From: Dactylonectria macrodidyma
Lineage: Eukaryota > Ascomycota > Sordariomycetes > Hypocreales > Nectriaceae
Direction: 5' to 3'
Length of the DNA stretch: 64,000 nucleotides
Assembly (NCBI GenBank): GCA_020744425.1
Contig: JAGMUV010000001.1
Location: 4,774,001 to 4,838,000 of the forward strand
Position numbers and translations under genes: made by a program
In this document: in pieces, positions 23,663-33,629 of the stretch
Position numbering within the stretch: the first letter of the stretch is position 1
How the letters are laid out: the number at the start of each line of letters is the position of its first letter
The notes under the pieces: generated by a model
Told to the model about the DNA's origin: nothing
What the model saw: only the letters and a program-made list of their open reading frames with translations
Database searches by the model: none

Positions 23663-25152
23663 GTGCGTAGGCTCGAGATCGAACCTGAACTCGGCGATGT
23701 ATGGAGTACCTTTCGCACATCAAAGACAAACAAGACTAATATGCCGCAGGAGGAGAAAGACGAAAGATTTTTGAACATGGATTTAGCCAGAGAAACCGAA
23801 TCGAAACTGGACACGACGATTTCTGGAAAGACGTTGGCAAAACGAAAAAAGCCCGGACAGGTGTCTGAATTGGGCTTGGAAAAGTCTCAACAGCAAGCTC
23901 TAGAGCGCCGGAGCCTAGATGAGGAACTTTTCGAGCGGATACAGCATGTACGGCTCGTGGATACAGAGGGCCACGATATCGAGGAGCATCTGGCCTCGCT
24001 CCTCAGACACTATATGAAGGGGAGGTCCTTGACTCTTAGTGATGCGCTGGAGAACCGCCTGGTTTCCGCTATGCTTTTACGCCGCCGCAAAGGAATCCAA
24101 TACATACAATGCTACGGCTGGACCACGGCTTTCGGAACCACCGCCACCCCTAACGAACCGCGACTCGGCGCAGCACCCTGTACCGTTGAGCCCAGGGCCC
24201 GAGTGCCCGATGGAGTACCCCAACTCTCAGGGCGACGAACTCTCTGAAAGTCGTCTCCCTGCCAGAGGAGACAGATCATATGCCCCCCCGGGGCCGGCGG
24301 GAAAAGCACCAAATCAGCAAAATTTTCAGTGTCAGTTTTGTTACGAAACAATCTCAGCCGAGGTAGCGAGAAACGTGAGTAGTTGGAGGTAAACACCCTA
24401 TTCAAGCAGAAAGTTGACTGGATTCGCTAATCGCCGATCCCTGGCAAGGAAACATGTCCTGCGAGATATTGCTCCCTATGTGTGCGTCTTCGCAGACCGC
24501 GATCAGCTTCTGGAACTATACTCGGACGGCGTAGAATGGATGGAACACATCAAAACGCGGCACTGCATGCAATGGCGCTGTTATTCGTCCTATCACGCCA
24601 ACCTGAACCCCAAGCGAAGCGAGGGACGACTTCATCCGTCACCTCAAATGCGATCACGAAGGAGGCTTCGCTGCACAACACCGCCCTTACATAGCGAACG
24701 CTAGCGGCTATCTTTTGCCTGGGTTCACCGAATGCCCCTTTTGCGGCATGGTCTGCCGCGAGCTGGAAGTTCACATCGGTTTGCACCTGGTTCATCTGGG
24801 TTTAAGATCACTACCAATGTCGTGGCTCGGTGATGAATGCTGTGATAGCAGGTCCCTCTCCGAATATGATCCAAGCCGACGCATGCGGTCAACAGCCTTA
24901 GACTTCTCCGGAGACGTTGGTCTCAGCTTTGAAGACATTCACCTCGAATTTGAAAACATTCCCGACGTGAACGACTCATCGGGAGAGCAGTTGGAAACTG
25001 AGACGGGTCCCGGTGACCTAATCGCCTCTTGGAGATTTCTCGACACTATTCCGAACCAACGTCGCCCCTTGACCGAAGAAGATGGTGCGGACAGTCACGA
25101 ATTCGGGAATTCATTTTGTCAGCGCGAGAACCAAGATGCCGCACCACCTTGA
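23663..25152 (+). pseudogene. Decayed fungal C2H2-zinc-finger protein gene
   Basis: A plus-strand gene relic of about 490 codons, broken by frame changes at about 24110-24240 and 24610-24700 and one stop at about 24390. The order of recognisable parts is: a charged N region (23663-24240), FQCQFCYETI, ARKHVLRDIAPYVCVF, EWMEHIKTRHCMQWRC and finally ECPFCGMVCRELEVHIGLHL. This order of degenerate fingers is typical of large fungal C2H2 proteins of unknown function found beside NACHT and ankyrin genes. Some breaks may be small introns, but the 24375-24411 gap is too short for one. It lies in the same orientation as the other relics. Confidence 0.55.
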
Positions 25153-25389
25153 TATGATTATTTTCAATCAAGCCAGAGCGATCAGCAGTAGGTTTGCCAT
25201 AGATCATACCATGCTCTATCGTTCACGAACAACATCATTCGTTCTTGAGGTATTCTGGGTCTGTGTGGCCGAGTAGATCACCGCCGTTGACGTCGCAATA
25301 TAACCAGAAGAGTTGTTATATCACATATCTCATCGCTTCGAAGCCGTTCATTAATTTTTCATTTTTGTTGTCATTTACCCCCCATTCGC

Positions 25390-27179
25390 TCATAGATACG
25401 CCTTGTGTACCACCTTGACGTTGCCTGTGACAACCGTCTTGGTCTGGAGGTAGTCCTCGATGCCATATTTGCTTCCCTCACGGCCAAGACCAGACTGCTT
25501 GATGCCTCCGAAGCTAGAGAAAGCCAGACACATTAGTATCTTGAAATTTCGGAAGAAATATGGTAGAGAACGTACGGAGAACCTGCGTCAGAAATGACGC
25601 CCGTGTTGACGGCGACCATGCCGTACTGTAGCGTTTCCGTGAAGCGCGCCGCGCGGTTGATGTCCTGGGTGAAGATGTACGACGCCAAGCCGACGTCGCA
25701 TCTATTGGCAGCCTCGAGGACTTCCTCCTCGGTGTCGAACTGGAAGATGGGGGCGACGGGGCCGAAGATTTCCTCGGAAACGAGTCGCATGTCGGTGTTG
25801 ACGTTGCTGAGGACGGTGGGCTCGAAGAAGTTGGGACCTGGGTAGTCGTGAGGTTAGTATCAGGAAACGAACGTTTTGTTTTTCGTCGAGGACTCACCGA
25901 GGTCAGATCGCCTCTTGCCTCCAATCTCAACCTTGGCGCCGAGCTTGACGGCGTCTTCGACAAGACCGGCGACACGCTCAGCAGCTACGGGGGTTACTAG
26001 AGGGCCATGGGTCGTCTTGTCGTCGAAGCCGTATCCGACCTGGAACTGACTGACAGCCTCCTTGAGGCGGCGCATAAACTCTGGATAGATGGCCTTTTGC
26101 ACAAAGATGCGGTTGGAGCAGACGCAAGTCTGGCCGGAAGACTTGAACTTGCTAGTGATGACACCATTGAGGGCGAGGCTCAGATCGGCGTCGTCGAAGA
26201 CGATGAAGGGCGCGTTGCCGCCGAGCTCGAGGCTGAGCTTCTTGAGAGTGTCGCTGGACTGGCGCATGAGGATCTTGCCGACGCGGGTAGAGCCGGTGAA
26301 GGAGATCTTCTTGACGATGTCGGACTCGCACAGGGCAAGGCCGATAGCGGGCGTGTTGTTGAGGGCCGAGATGATGTTGACGACGCCTGGGGGCACGCCG
26401 GCCCGCTCGCCGAGGACGGCTAGGGCATTGGCGGCGAATGGCGTCTCGCCGGCCGTCTTGATGACCACGGTACATCCGGCAGCGAGGGCGGGTGCTACTT
26501 TTCGGGTTACCATGGCGGCGGGGAAGTTCCATCTGGATAGGAGATGAGCCTGGTCAGCAAGTTGAAGATTCATTCGTGTAGGCTTTCACTCGTGAGAAGA
26601 CAAAGGAGGAAAGGATGACAAGAACTCACGGCGTGATGAGACCACAAACACCAACGGGCTCCTTCAAAACAGACGTCCGGTAGGTGCTGTTGCTGTGAGG
26701 AATGACATCACCGTAGATGCGACCAGCCTCCTCAGAATACCACTCGAGGAAGCTGGCGGCGAAGACGACCTCACCGACGGCGTCGGGCTTGGCCTTGCCG
26801 TTCTCCCAGGTGATGAGGGCGGCCAGGTCGTCCTTGTTCTCCATCACCAGGTCGTACCAGCGACGCAGCACCCGCGCGCGCTCACGGCCGGATTTGGAGC
26901 GCCAGAGCGGGAGGGCCACGGCAGCTGCTCGGATGGCAGTTTCGGCATCGCGGGGGGTCGACTCGGGACAAGAGCCGATCAAGGTGCCGGTGGCCGGGTC
27001 TAGAATGGGAGATGCGTGAGTCGGGTTGGACGGGATTAGGAGAGTCAAGGGAGCATGGGATGACACGTACCAGTAACTTCGAATGTCTTGCCGGACTCAG
27101 AGTCTACCCACTTGTTGTCGATCCAGTTCTTGCCTACAAAGAGCGAGGCATCTTTGAGTTGAGGGGTGAAGGGCGCCAT
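25390..27179 (-). CDS. Aldehyde dehydrogenase, succinate-semialdehyde dehydrogenase type
   Basis: NAD(P)-dependent oxidation of an aldehyde to an acid, for succinic semialdehyde the last step of GABA breakdown. Five exons (27179-27071, 26999-26630, 26532-25898, 25837-25576, 25513-25390) give 499 aa, usual for the family. Motifs: [29 protein letters not shown] (cofactor loop), [16 protein letters not shown] with the general base Glu262, [11 protein letters not shown] with catalytic Cys296, and [10 protein letters not shown] near the end. The doubled Cys (TCVC) is typical of succinate-semialdehyde dehydrogenases. No targeting tail is evident. It is divergent from the RidA::amine oxidase fusion with a 1.2-kb shared promoter, which points to joint amine catabolism. 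The exact aldehyde is not proven. Confidence 0.92.
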
Positions 27180-28359
27180 GGTGATGTGGTGGGGGATGAT
27201 AGCGATTAGTGGCGGGTGAGGTGATGGATGTAGGAGATGAAAGTCGATGCGACGACCTTCAAGAAAAAGAAAACAATGAAAAGAAGACAAGCAGGTCTTT
27301 CTCGCAATCTTTAGTTTGATGGCGATATCTCCACGTCAATAAGGACCGAGTCGTGAATGTCTTTGTCACGATGCAAGCTCAGGAAGCCGAAAGCCGCGCT
27401 GGGGGAAGCTTTTAATTTAGGCAATTGACAGCGCGGCTTTGACCTGCTGCATCGCGGAGCTGGCATGCCCTCCCTCCCGCCTTCCTTCCCTCCCTTACCT
27501 TCTTAGCCCAGAGCTATCCCAGCTAGGGCGGGGCAGAGAGGAACGTGGTGGGACGCGGGGTTGAGATCCTTGCCTTTTGATGACCAAACAAGTGGTTTGT
27601 ACATATGTACCGGTACGAAGGAAGAGGTCATGGGTTGGTGGGAGGCAGCATTGCAGATGGAGATGGTGGAGGTATGGAGTACGTTTGGTGGAGACGACGA
27701 GATACAGAAGGAGAATGGAACCGAAGTGGAGAGAGAGTCCACAGATTGTCATGCCGAGCGGAGAAGGTGCGCCCGGAGCCGTGTTCGGAGCCTTGAACTT
27801 TTCCCTCTCGCTCCTGCCATGCCGAAGCCGACCGATCCAAGCCATCTCGGAGCCGGGAGGAAGGAGAAGGCGCCGAGACTAGTAATAGTAGGGCGCTGAG
27901 ATTAGCAGTAGTGAGGTTCAGTCATCCTTGCTCCTAATCATCTGTCACATTTTCTTCACTCGCACTCACTTGCCCACCTCGCCGCCGTTCGTTCTGGTGG
28001 GGTGGTTGGTTCTCTGCCTCATGGAGATAGATGCACGTTTGAACTGCCGGCTTCGATAACACCGCTTTGGCCAATCCAGCCAATCCACCGCGTGTTCTCT
28101 TTCCTCTCCACTTGTCTAGTTTCCTTCGGTTCTGATTGAAGCGAGATCAGGTCCCTGGCTCGTTAGCTGCAGGATTGGCGCTCTGTGGAAGGCCAAAGCG
28201 AGCCATTCAGACGAGCCGTCATGATAACCGGATTGGCTTTATTCCGACGTCTGTCTGTCGGGAAGCAAGACAAACTCGACAGAACAGAACAGGACAATCT
28301 CTCAAAGCCACTCTCTCTACCGCCATCACCCTACCTCGTTCGCCAATTCATCCATCGCA
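27180..28359. promoter_or_regulatory. Bidirectional promoter region of the dehydrogenase and the RidA::amine oxidase gene
   Basis: A 1.18-kb gap between the two divergent start codons. It holds GA/CT-rich tracts and no supported gene, although several short frames exist. A CT-rich leader precedes the start at 28360. Its size and orientation suit joint control of the two genes. Confidence 0.5.
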
Positions 28360-30242
28360 ATGTCCAAGGCCGTCGAGACGGTTGACCTGTCTAACACGGG
28401 CGCCGCCTACCATGCGGCGGCGACAGTGAGCCCGGCCGGTCGACTGCTGCACATTTCAGGTCAACCGGGCAGTGCAAAGGACGGCTCGGTGCCGGCCGAC
28501 TACGAGTCGCAGATTCACCTGGCGCTGCTGAACCTGCGCAAGATCATCGTCGCCGCGGGCGCGTCGGTCCGCGACATTGCCAAGCTGACCGTCTATATTG
28601 TGAATTATGACCCGGCTCGCCGCAAGCACACGCGGCACATACAAAAGTTCCTCGCAGGGCACCGGCCCGCCATGACGCTCGCCCCCGTGGCCCAGCTGGC
28701 CGTGGCATCGTGGCTGTTCGAGGTCGACGCTGTTGTAGCCGTCCCAGAGGCCCCCGCCGTGCCGCCGAGCCTCCCGGCCGCCCGGGAGACGGCCGACGTC
28801 ATTATCATCGGCGCCGGACTGGCCGGGCTTCAAGCGGCACATGATGTTATCGCCTCCGGCCTCTCGTGCATCGTGCTCGAGGCCCGCGACCGCGTCGGCG
28901 GCAAGACTTGGAGCCAGGCCCTGCCCGGCGGAGGATCCGTCGATCTCGGTGCCGCCTGGATCAACGACGTCAGCCAAACCAAGATGGCCGCCTTGGCTGA
29001 GCGGTACGGTGCTGAGCTGATTGAGCAGAATACCGAGGGAAACGTTGTGCTGCAGGATTTCGACGGTAGATGTACGCCTTTTGTGTATGGCGATTTGCCC
29101 AACGTATGTATTCCAACCTTCCGGGTCAACCTTGTTCAGAATATCACCACTGACTTCTCCCTCTGCAGTTCGACAGCACAACCCGCAAACACCTCGCCGA
29201 GATCCGCGACATGGTCGAGGCCGACTGCCAGGCTATCAACACATGGAAGCCCAAGGACACATCTCTAGACTCGCTCACCTTCGACGCCTACCTGCGATCC
29301 CGCGGCGCCAGCGAAGTCGCCGTGGCCACCGGAGCCGTCTGGACACGGGCCATGCTGGGTAAAGACCCGGCCGACATCTCGGCCCTGTACTTCCTCAACT
29401 ACTGCAAGTCCGGTGGCGGCCTTCTGGCGATGCGATCTGACCGCAAGGGCGGAGGCCAACACTTGCGTGTTCGTCAGGGCACCCAGCACTTTGCCCTGGG
29501 TCTCGCCGGATCCCTTCCGGAGGCCGTAGTCCGGCTTAACAGCCCCGTCCGGGCCGTCGTCCAGAACGGCAGCCACTCGGTCAAGGTCCAAGCTGGAGGC
29601 GTCGTGTACGCCGGCCGCAAGGTCATCACCACGGTTCCGGGCCCCGTTCTCCAGTCCATCCGCTTCAACCCAGAGCTGCCGCCAGCCAAACGCGTGTGGG
29701 CCGACTCGCTGTCGTACGGCTACTACACGAAGGCCATGATGGAGTTCACCTCACCTTTCTGGGTCCAGCGTGGTTTCTGCGGCTTGGCCCAGTCCTTCAT
29801 TGGCCCGGCCAGCGTCGTCCGCGACACCTGCAGCCCGGCCGACTCCAAGTTCGTCCTGACGTGCTTCATGGCCGCCGACGCCGGCGCGGCCTGGTCCGCT
29901 CTTCCCCAGCGTGAGCGCGAGCTAGCGCTCATCAAGCAGCTGGGCACGCTCTTCGGCGTTCCTGCTTCTGATTTGGAGTCGCAGTTCGTGCGGCTGTCCA
30001 CGTACGAATGGGTCAAGGACGAGTTCGCCGGCTGGGGATGCCCATGCACCTCGCTATCGCCCGGCGTATTGGACACGCTGGGTGGTGATGCCCTGCGCCA
30101 ACCTTGTGGGAACTTGCACTTTGCTGGCACTGAGACGGCTGGCGAGTGGAAGGGATACATGGAGGGCGCTGTTCGCAGTGGTGAGCGTGCTGCCGCAGAG
30201 GTCATCCGGGACTTGAACGCCGGAGTTGTGTCGCGCCTGTAG
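28360..30242 (+). CDS. RidA-like domain fused to flavin amine oxidase, peroxisomal
   Basis: Two exons (28360-29103, 29169-30242) encode 605 aa. Residues 1-128 are a RidA/YjgF-type domain (GQPG, GASVRDIAKLTVYIVNYDP, FEVDAVVAV). In the place of the catalytic Arg105 of E. coli RidA stands Met105 (HRPAMT instead of PARS). From 145 a monoamine-oxidase-type flavoenzyme follows, with FAD motif GAGLAG at 151-156, EARDRVGG, and FAGTETAGEWKGYMEGA. Cys539 (GWGCPC) aligns with the cysteine that binds FAD covalently in mammalian MAO. The C terminus is SRL, a PTS1 signal, as in fungal MAO-N (ARL). The enzyme should oxidise an amine to an imine in peroxisomes; the RidA part may act on the imine or only be structural. 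It is divergent from a succinate-semialdehyde-type dehydrogenase. Confidence 0.92.
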
Positions 30243-30629
30243 AATGATTCGGATCTGTGTTAGTGATCCAGGATAGAATGTTCAGTACACACATGTATAC
30301 ATTACTAGAGCTTAGAGCATACCTAGTAGATAATAAAAAAGCAACATGCGTTCTTTTACTTGAACATCCTCGTTCTTTCTTACCCACATCGTTGAATTCC
30401 TGAGGCACCTCAGGTACGGGCGTCGGGGCCTCAGGCCCATCCCGAGCGAAGTCTGGCGTCAATGCTTATAGCTAAACCGAGACCTATCACGGACACTACG
30501 TCAAGCCCGGAACCCCGACGCGCGAAGCTCGTAGAAAAATACAAATCACCTATGCAGCTCCAGACGATGTAATCCCTCCAGCTCTCATTTTTTTCAAGCT
30601 CAGCAATCGTTCTGCGAGTCCAGCCCGCC
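30243..30629. other. Short intergenic region
   Basis: 387 bases between the amine oxidase fusion and the esterase, on the same strand. AATAAA-like sequences near 30340 probably end the upstream transcript. Nothing else is seen. Confidence 0.4.
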
Positions 30630-31553
30630 ATGGCTGATTTCGGCCTCCTACAGTACCTGTGTCTCAAGACCGCCATCACCATTATGCGGTTGCTAGCTTA
30701 CCCATTCATGCGACCACTCACCAAAGCACCAAGCTCAAGCACCAGAACTCTCATCCAGATCCCGACCCGCGATCCAACTCGCTTCATCAAGGCATATATT
30801 CATCTTCCGCCAGGCTACAGCACAAGCACACCTCATGGGGTCCTCCTCAACTGGCACGGAAGTGGTTTCATCATGCCGAGCTTAGGAATGGATCACGAGT
30901 TCTGTGACAGAATTGCGCAAGAAGCCAGTGTCGTTGTGCTGGATGCAGATTATCGCAAAGCACCGGAGCATCCGTTCCCAGCTCCCGTGGAAGACGTGGA
31001 AGATACTCTGAAATGGGTCGAGAGCCAACCTGATCGTTTTGATCCGCGTCGAGTCGCTGTGTCTGGCTTCAGTGCCGGCGGCAACCTGGCCTTGGTTGCA
31101 GCATCCGAGCTTAGAAGGCATTTCAAAGGAATCAACATCAGGGCGGTATATGCCTTCTACCCTCTCGTGGACCTTGCACGCAACCCAGCGCTCAAAACCG
31201 TCTCCAAGCCAATCGCTCCATTCCCGGTTTTCACCCTCCGTATGTTCAACACATGCTATACGCCCAAGGCAGAGCTGCGCAAAGACCCCAGAGTATCACC
31301 CACATACGCCGACCCTGACTTATTCCCTGCAACGACAATCATCTTTGCCTGTGGCGCGGATAACCTTTCTCCTGAGGCCGAGGAGATGGGTAACAAATTG
31401 AAGGCAGGCGGCGCCAATGTGGAGGTTGTCCAGCTAAATAATGCACCACACGGGTTTGATAAGGGCGTTCGACCAGGATCTGAGGTCTTTGTGAAGAGGG
31501 AGATGACGTATTCAAGAGTAGTCCAGAGTCTCAGAGAAGGTTTTGGGGGATGA
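30630..31553 (+). CDS. Alpha/beta hydrolase, HSL-family esterase/lipase-like
   Basis: Single-exon gene for 307 aa. The oxyanion-hole motif appears as HGSGF (76-80), a variant of HGGGF; the nucleophile elbow is GFSAGG with Ser148; the acid is probably in CGADNL and the base in APHGF. This is the hormone-sensitive-lipase type of serine hydrolase, which cuts short-chain esters or lactones. A hydrophobic N-terminal stretch (LLQYLCLKTAITIMRLLAYP) may anchor it to a membrane. ATG 30630 is in good context (GCCATGGCT). It sits downstream of the amine oxidase on the same strand, but the substrate is unknown and a shared pathway is only possible. The DYRKAPEHPFPAPVEDV motif is a family hallmark. Confidence 0.92.
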   Translation: MADFGLLQYLCLKTAITIMRLLAYPFMRPLTKAPSSSTRTLIQIPTRDPTRFIKAYIHLPPGYSTSTPHGVLLNWHGSGFIMPSLGMDHEFCDRIAQEASVVVLDADYRKAPEHPFPAPVEDVEDTLKWVESQPDRFDPRRVAVSGFSAGGNLALVAASELRRHFKGINIRAVYAFYPLVDLARNPALKTVSKPIAPFPVFTLRMFNTCYTPKAELRKDPRVSPTYADPDLFPATTIIFACGADNLSPEAEEMGNKLKAGGANVEVVQLNNAPHGFDKGVRPGSEVFVKREMTYSRVVQSLREGFGG

Positions 31554-31813
31554 GACCTTACATGGCAAGGTGTGGTTCTCTGGGTTAAGGCAAAGTGTTC
31601 TGATTGCAATAGAGCTCTTCCCATCAGCTCCATTGGTGACCCAGTCGAGAATGTCGAACCCTGCGGCCGAGGGGAGGAGGGGATCTTGTCGCCGCCAAAG
31701 AATATTGTCGTGGCAAACTGACAGACTTTGTGGGTGTTCAGGTCCAGCCCCAAGCCAGTTTAAGGTATCGTTGACTGAGAAGATGTCAGCCTGTTTGTTA
31801 GAGTCGAGAGAGT

Positions 31814-33588
31814 TCACTTGTGACCTTCCACGGAATCAGTTTCCGGCCCGTACTGCCGAGTTGTTTTGGCCAAGATGCCGAGCAGAATAGCCTGGTAGCG
31901 ATCTCCGACCAGACACAGTGCCATACAAGCGTTGCTAAAGACCCGTGAGCTTGTGGTTTACGCAAGCTATTGCTCTGTCATAACATACGGATGCGCTAGG
32001 TTGATGTCATTAACAGACTCTGCAATCCCACAGATTATCCTGACGTCGTTCCGGATCTCTCGCTAAATGTGTCCGAATCAGCAGTCCGTCCAGCATTAAC
32101 GCACTGGAATACTTACGTCAGTCTCCTCTGCCGCGAGCTTTTGAGCCAGTCCAACTTTGGGAAGAGCGGGGTTATGAGAGACGAGGAGAATGCGGGCAAG
32201 TTGGTAATACTGCAGGCCAGCCACGACGCATTCATTAAAAACCCAGGCCTCAGGGAGGACTCGTTTGCCAGAGGCTTTGCGGAAGTATATGGGGTAGAAA
32301 GAATCTGGTTTAGAATTCGACCAAACGGCGAGCTCATCTAGAAGACAGTCGTATTTAGCGTTGTTTCTGATGTCGGAGAAGCAAAAGTGCATGATCTTGG
32401 CCAGAAGAAGAAGCATGCGATTGGTAGCGCCCTGATCTTCGCTGACCACCGTCGAATGGATGTCCCAATGAGGCATCTCGGGGTTGAAAGACGTTTCGCC
32501 GTTCATCGCAGCAAGATACATCTCTTGCCGTAGGGTGGTCCAAAAGGCTGCTTCTCCGAAGGCATCCCCGATCAAAGGTGGCTGGCAATCGGCCTGCCGA
32601 CTTCCATTATCATGATTATTTGCGGACTGGTGCTCTGGAGACGTACATATCAGTCAATCTTGTAGAGGGGAACGACATTGTGGAGACGGAACTAACCTTG
32701 CATGTTCTGAAGAAATCTGAGGAGGATATCCGAAGCCTCTGAGCCACCCTCGAGGTTGTAGTGAATGTTTTGAAGAGCATCCTCATTGTTGTTTCCGCCT
32801 CTGGAGGCGACACCTAATTGACCAGGTCCGAGCGATATGGGCGAGCAAGTGTGGGCAATATGGGTTGAGGATATTGTAAAGATCAGATCCAGCAATCAGC
32901 GACATGACAGGGCTCGTTTGCAGAGCTCCTTTGAGAAGGTCCTGCTTGGATCGCCAAAATCAAAGATCGGGCTGATTCCAGTTGTGAAGTGGTGAAATAG
33001 TTTGGCGTGATGTTTATCTCTCAGAGGCGCCTCAAAATGACTTGGAGCATGCGAGGGGATGCTGCGTGGTAACCCCGGAGCTTGGCTTGCGTAATTAGTT
33101 GAGGTATTCTGATGCTGGTTGGTTTTGAAACCCGCTCGCAACAGAAGCAAGTTGTCAGGAGGAGTGAATGATAGTGCCTTAATATTATTTAGGCCGTCTG
33201 AGTTAAACTCAAGCTCTTGAGATGTCTGAGCTGTCCGAGCCTGCCGCAAGGGAAATGTTTCCGTATAGGTCAAGTCGAGAGAACTGCCAGTAGGCTCGTG
33301 AATGCCATCGTTGTTGTCAGCTTGGTCTCTTCTCGGATACTTGGCTTCTTCGTCGTCCGAAGCATAGTGGAAAGTTCGCGTAGTGATAAGAGTTTGGTCG
33401 ACGAAATCGAACTTGTCCGAAAGCTTGCACCAAGTCAGGCTTGGGGAGAAGCGCGATGACGATCCACCGACGCTTGGTATTTTAGCTTCTGCTGGTGACG
33501 TCAAGACGAGTGGAAGCTCACCTTGGGTTGTGGATATGGCGGAATCGGACCCTGATGTTTCGGTTGCAATGCCGGTTTCTCTTGACAC
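31814..33588 (-). pseudogene. Regulator relic 1 (C-terminal half of a Zn2Cys6-family factor, no DNA-binding domain)
   Basis: Minus-strand coding sequence with the layout of the fungal ARCA/Fungal_trans_2 type regulators. It has HFTTGISPIFDFGDPSRTF at the start of the regulatory domain, then LLDLIFTISSTHIAH, GDAFGEAAFWTTLRQEMYLA and VAGLQYYQLARILLVSHNP. Exons can be joined at about 32697/32634 and 32116/32062, with a last exon ending in TGA at 31814-31816. One in-frame TGA at 32896-32898 breaks the reading frame (SCR-stop-LLDLI). No zinc cluster is found upstream: the frame meets a stop near 33634, where the P450 ends. It is therefore a truncated or dead regulator. A CGA to TGA change would explain the stop. 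Confidence 0.6.
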
Positions 33589-33629
33589 ACTGCGAACAGG
33601 GCCATGTGTTGTTGTGGTCTGGTCACTGA

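Noticed and set aside
24375..24411. Possible 35-nt intron in the C2H2 relic
   Set aside because: It starts with GTGAGT and ends with CAG but is shorter than any normal fungal intron, so the stop codon is treated as a break.
28456..29181. A 241-codon minus-strand frame
   Set aside because: It is antisense to the RidA domain and amine oxidase exon 1, and has no recognisable content.
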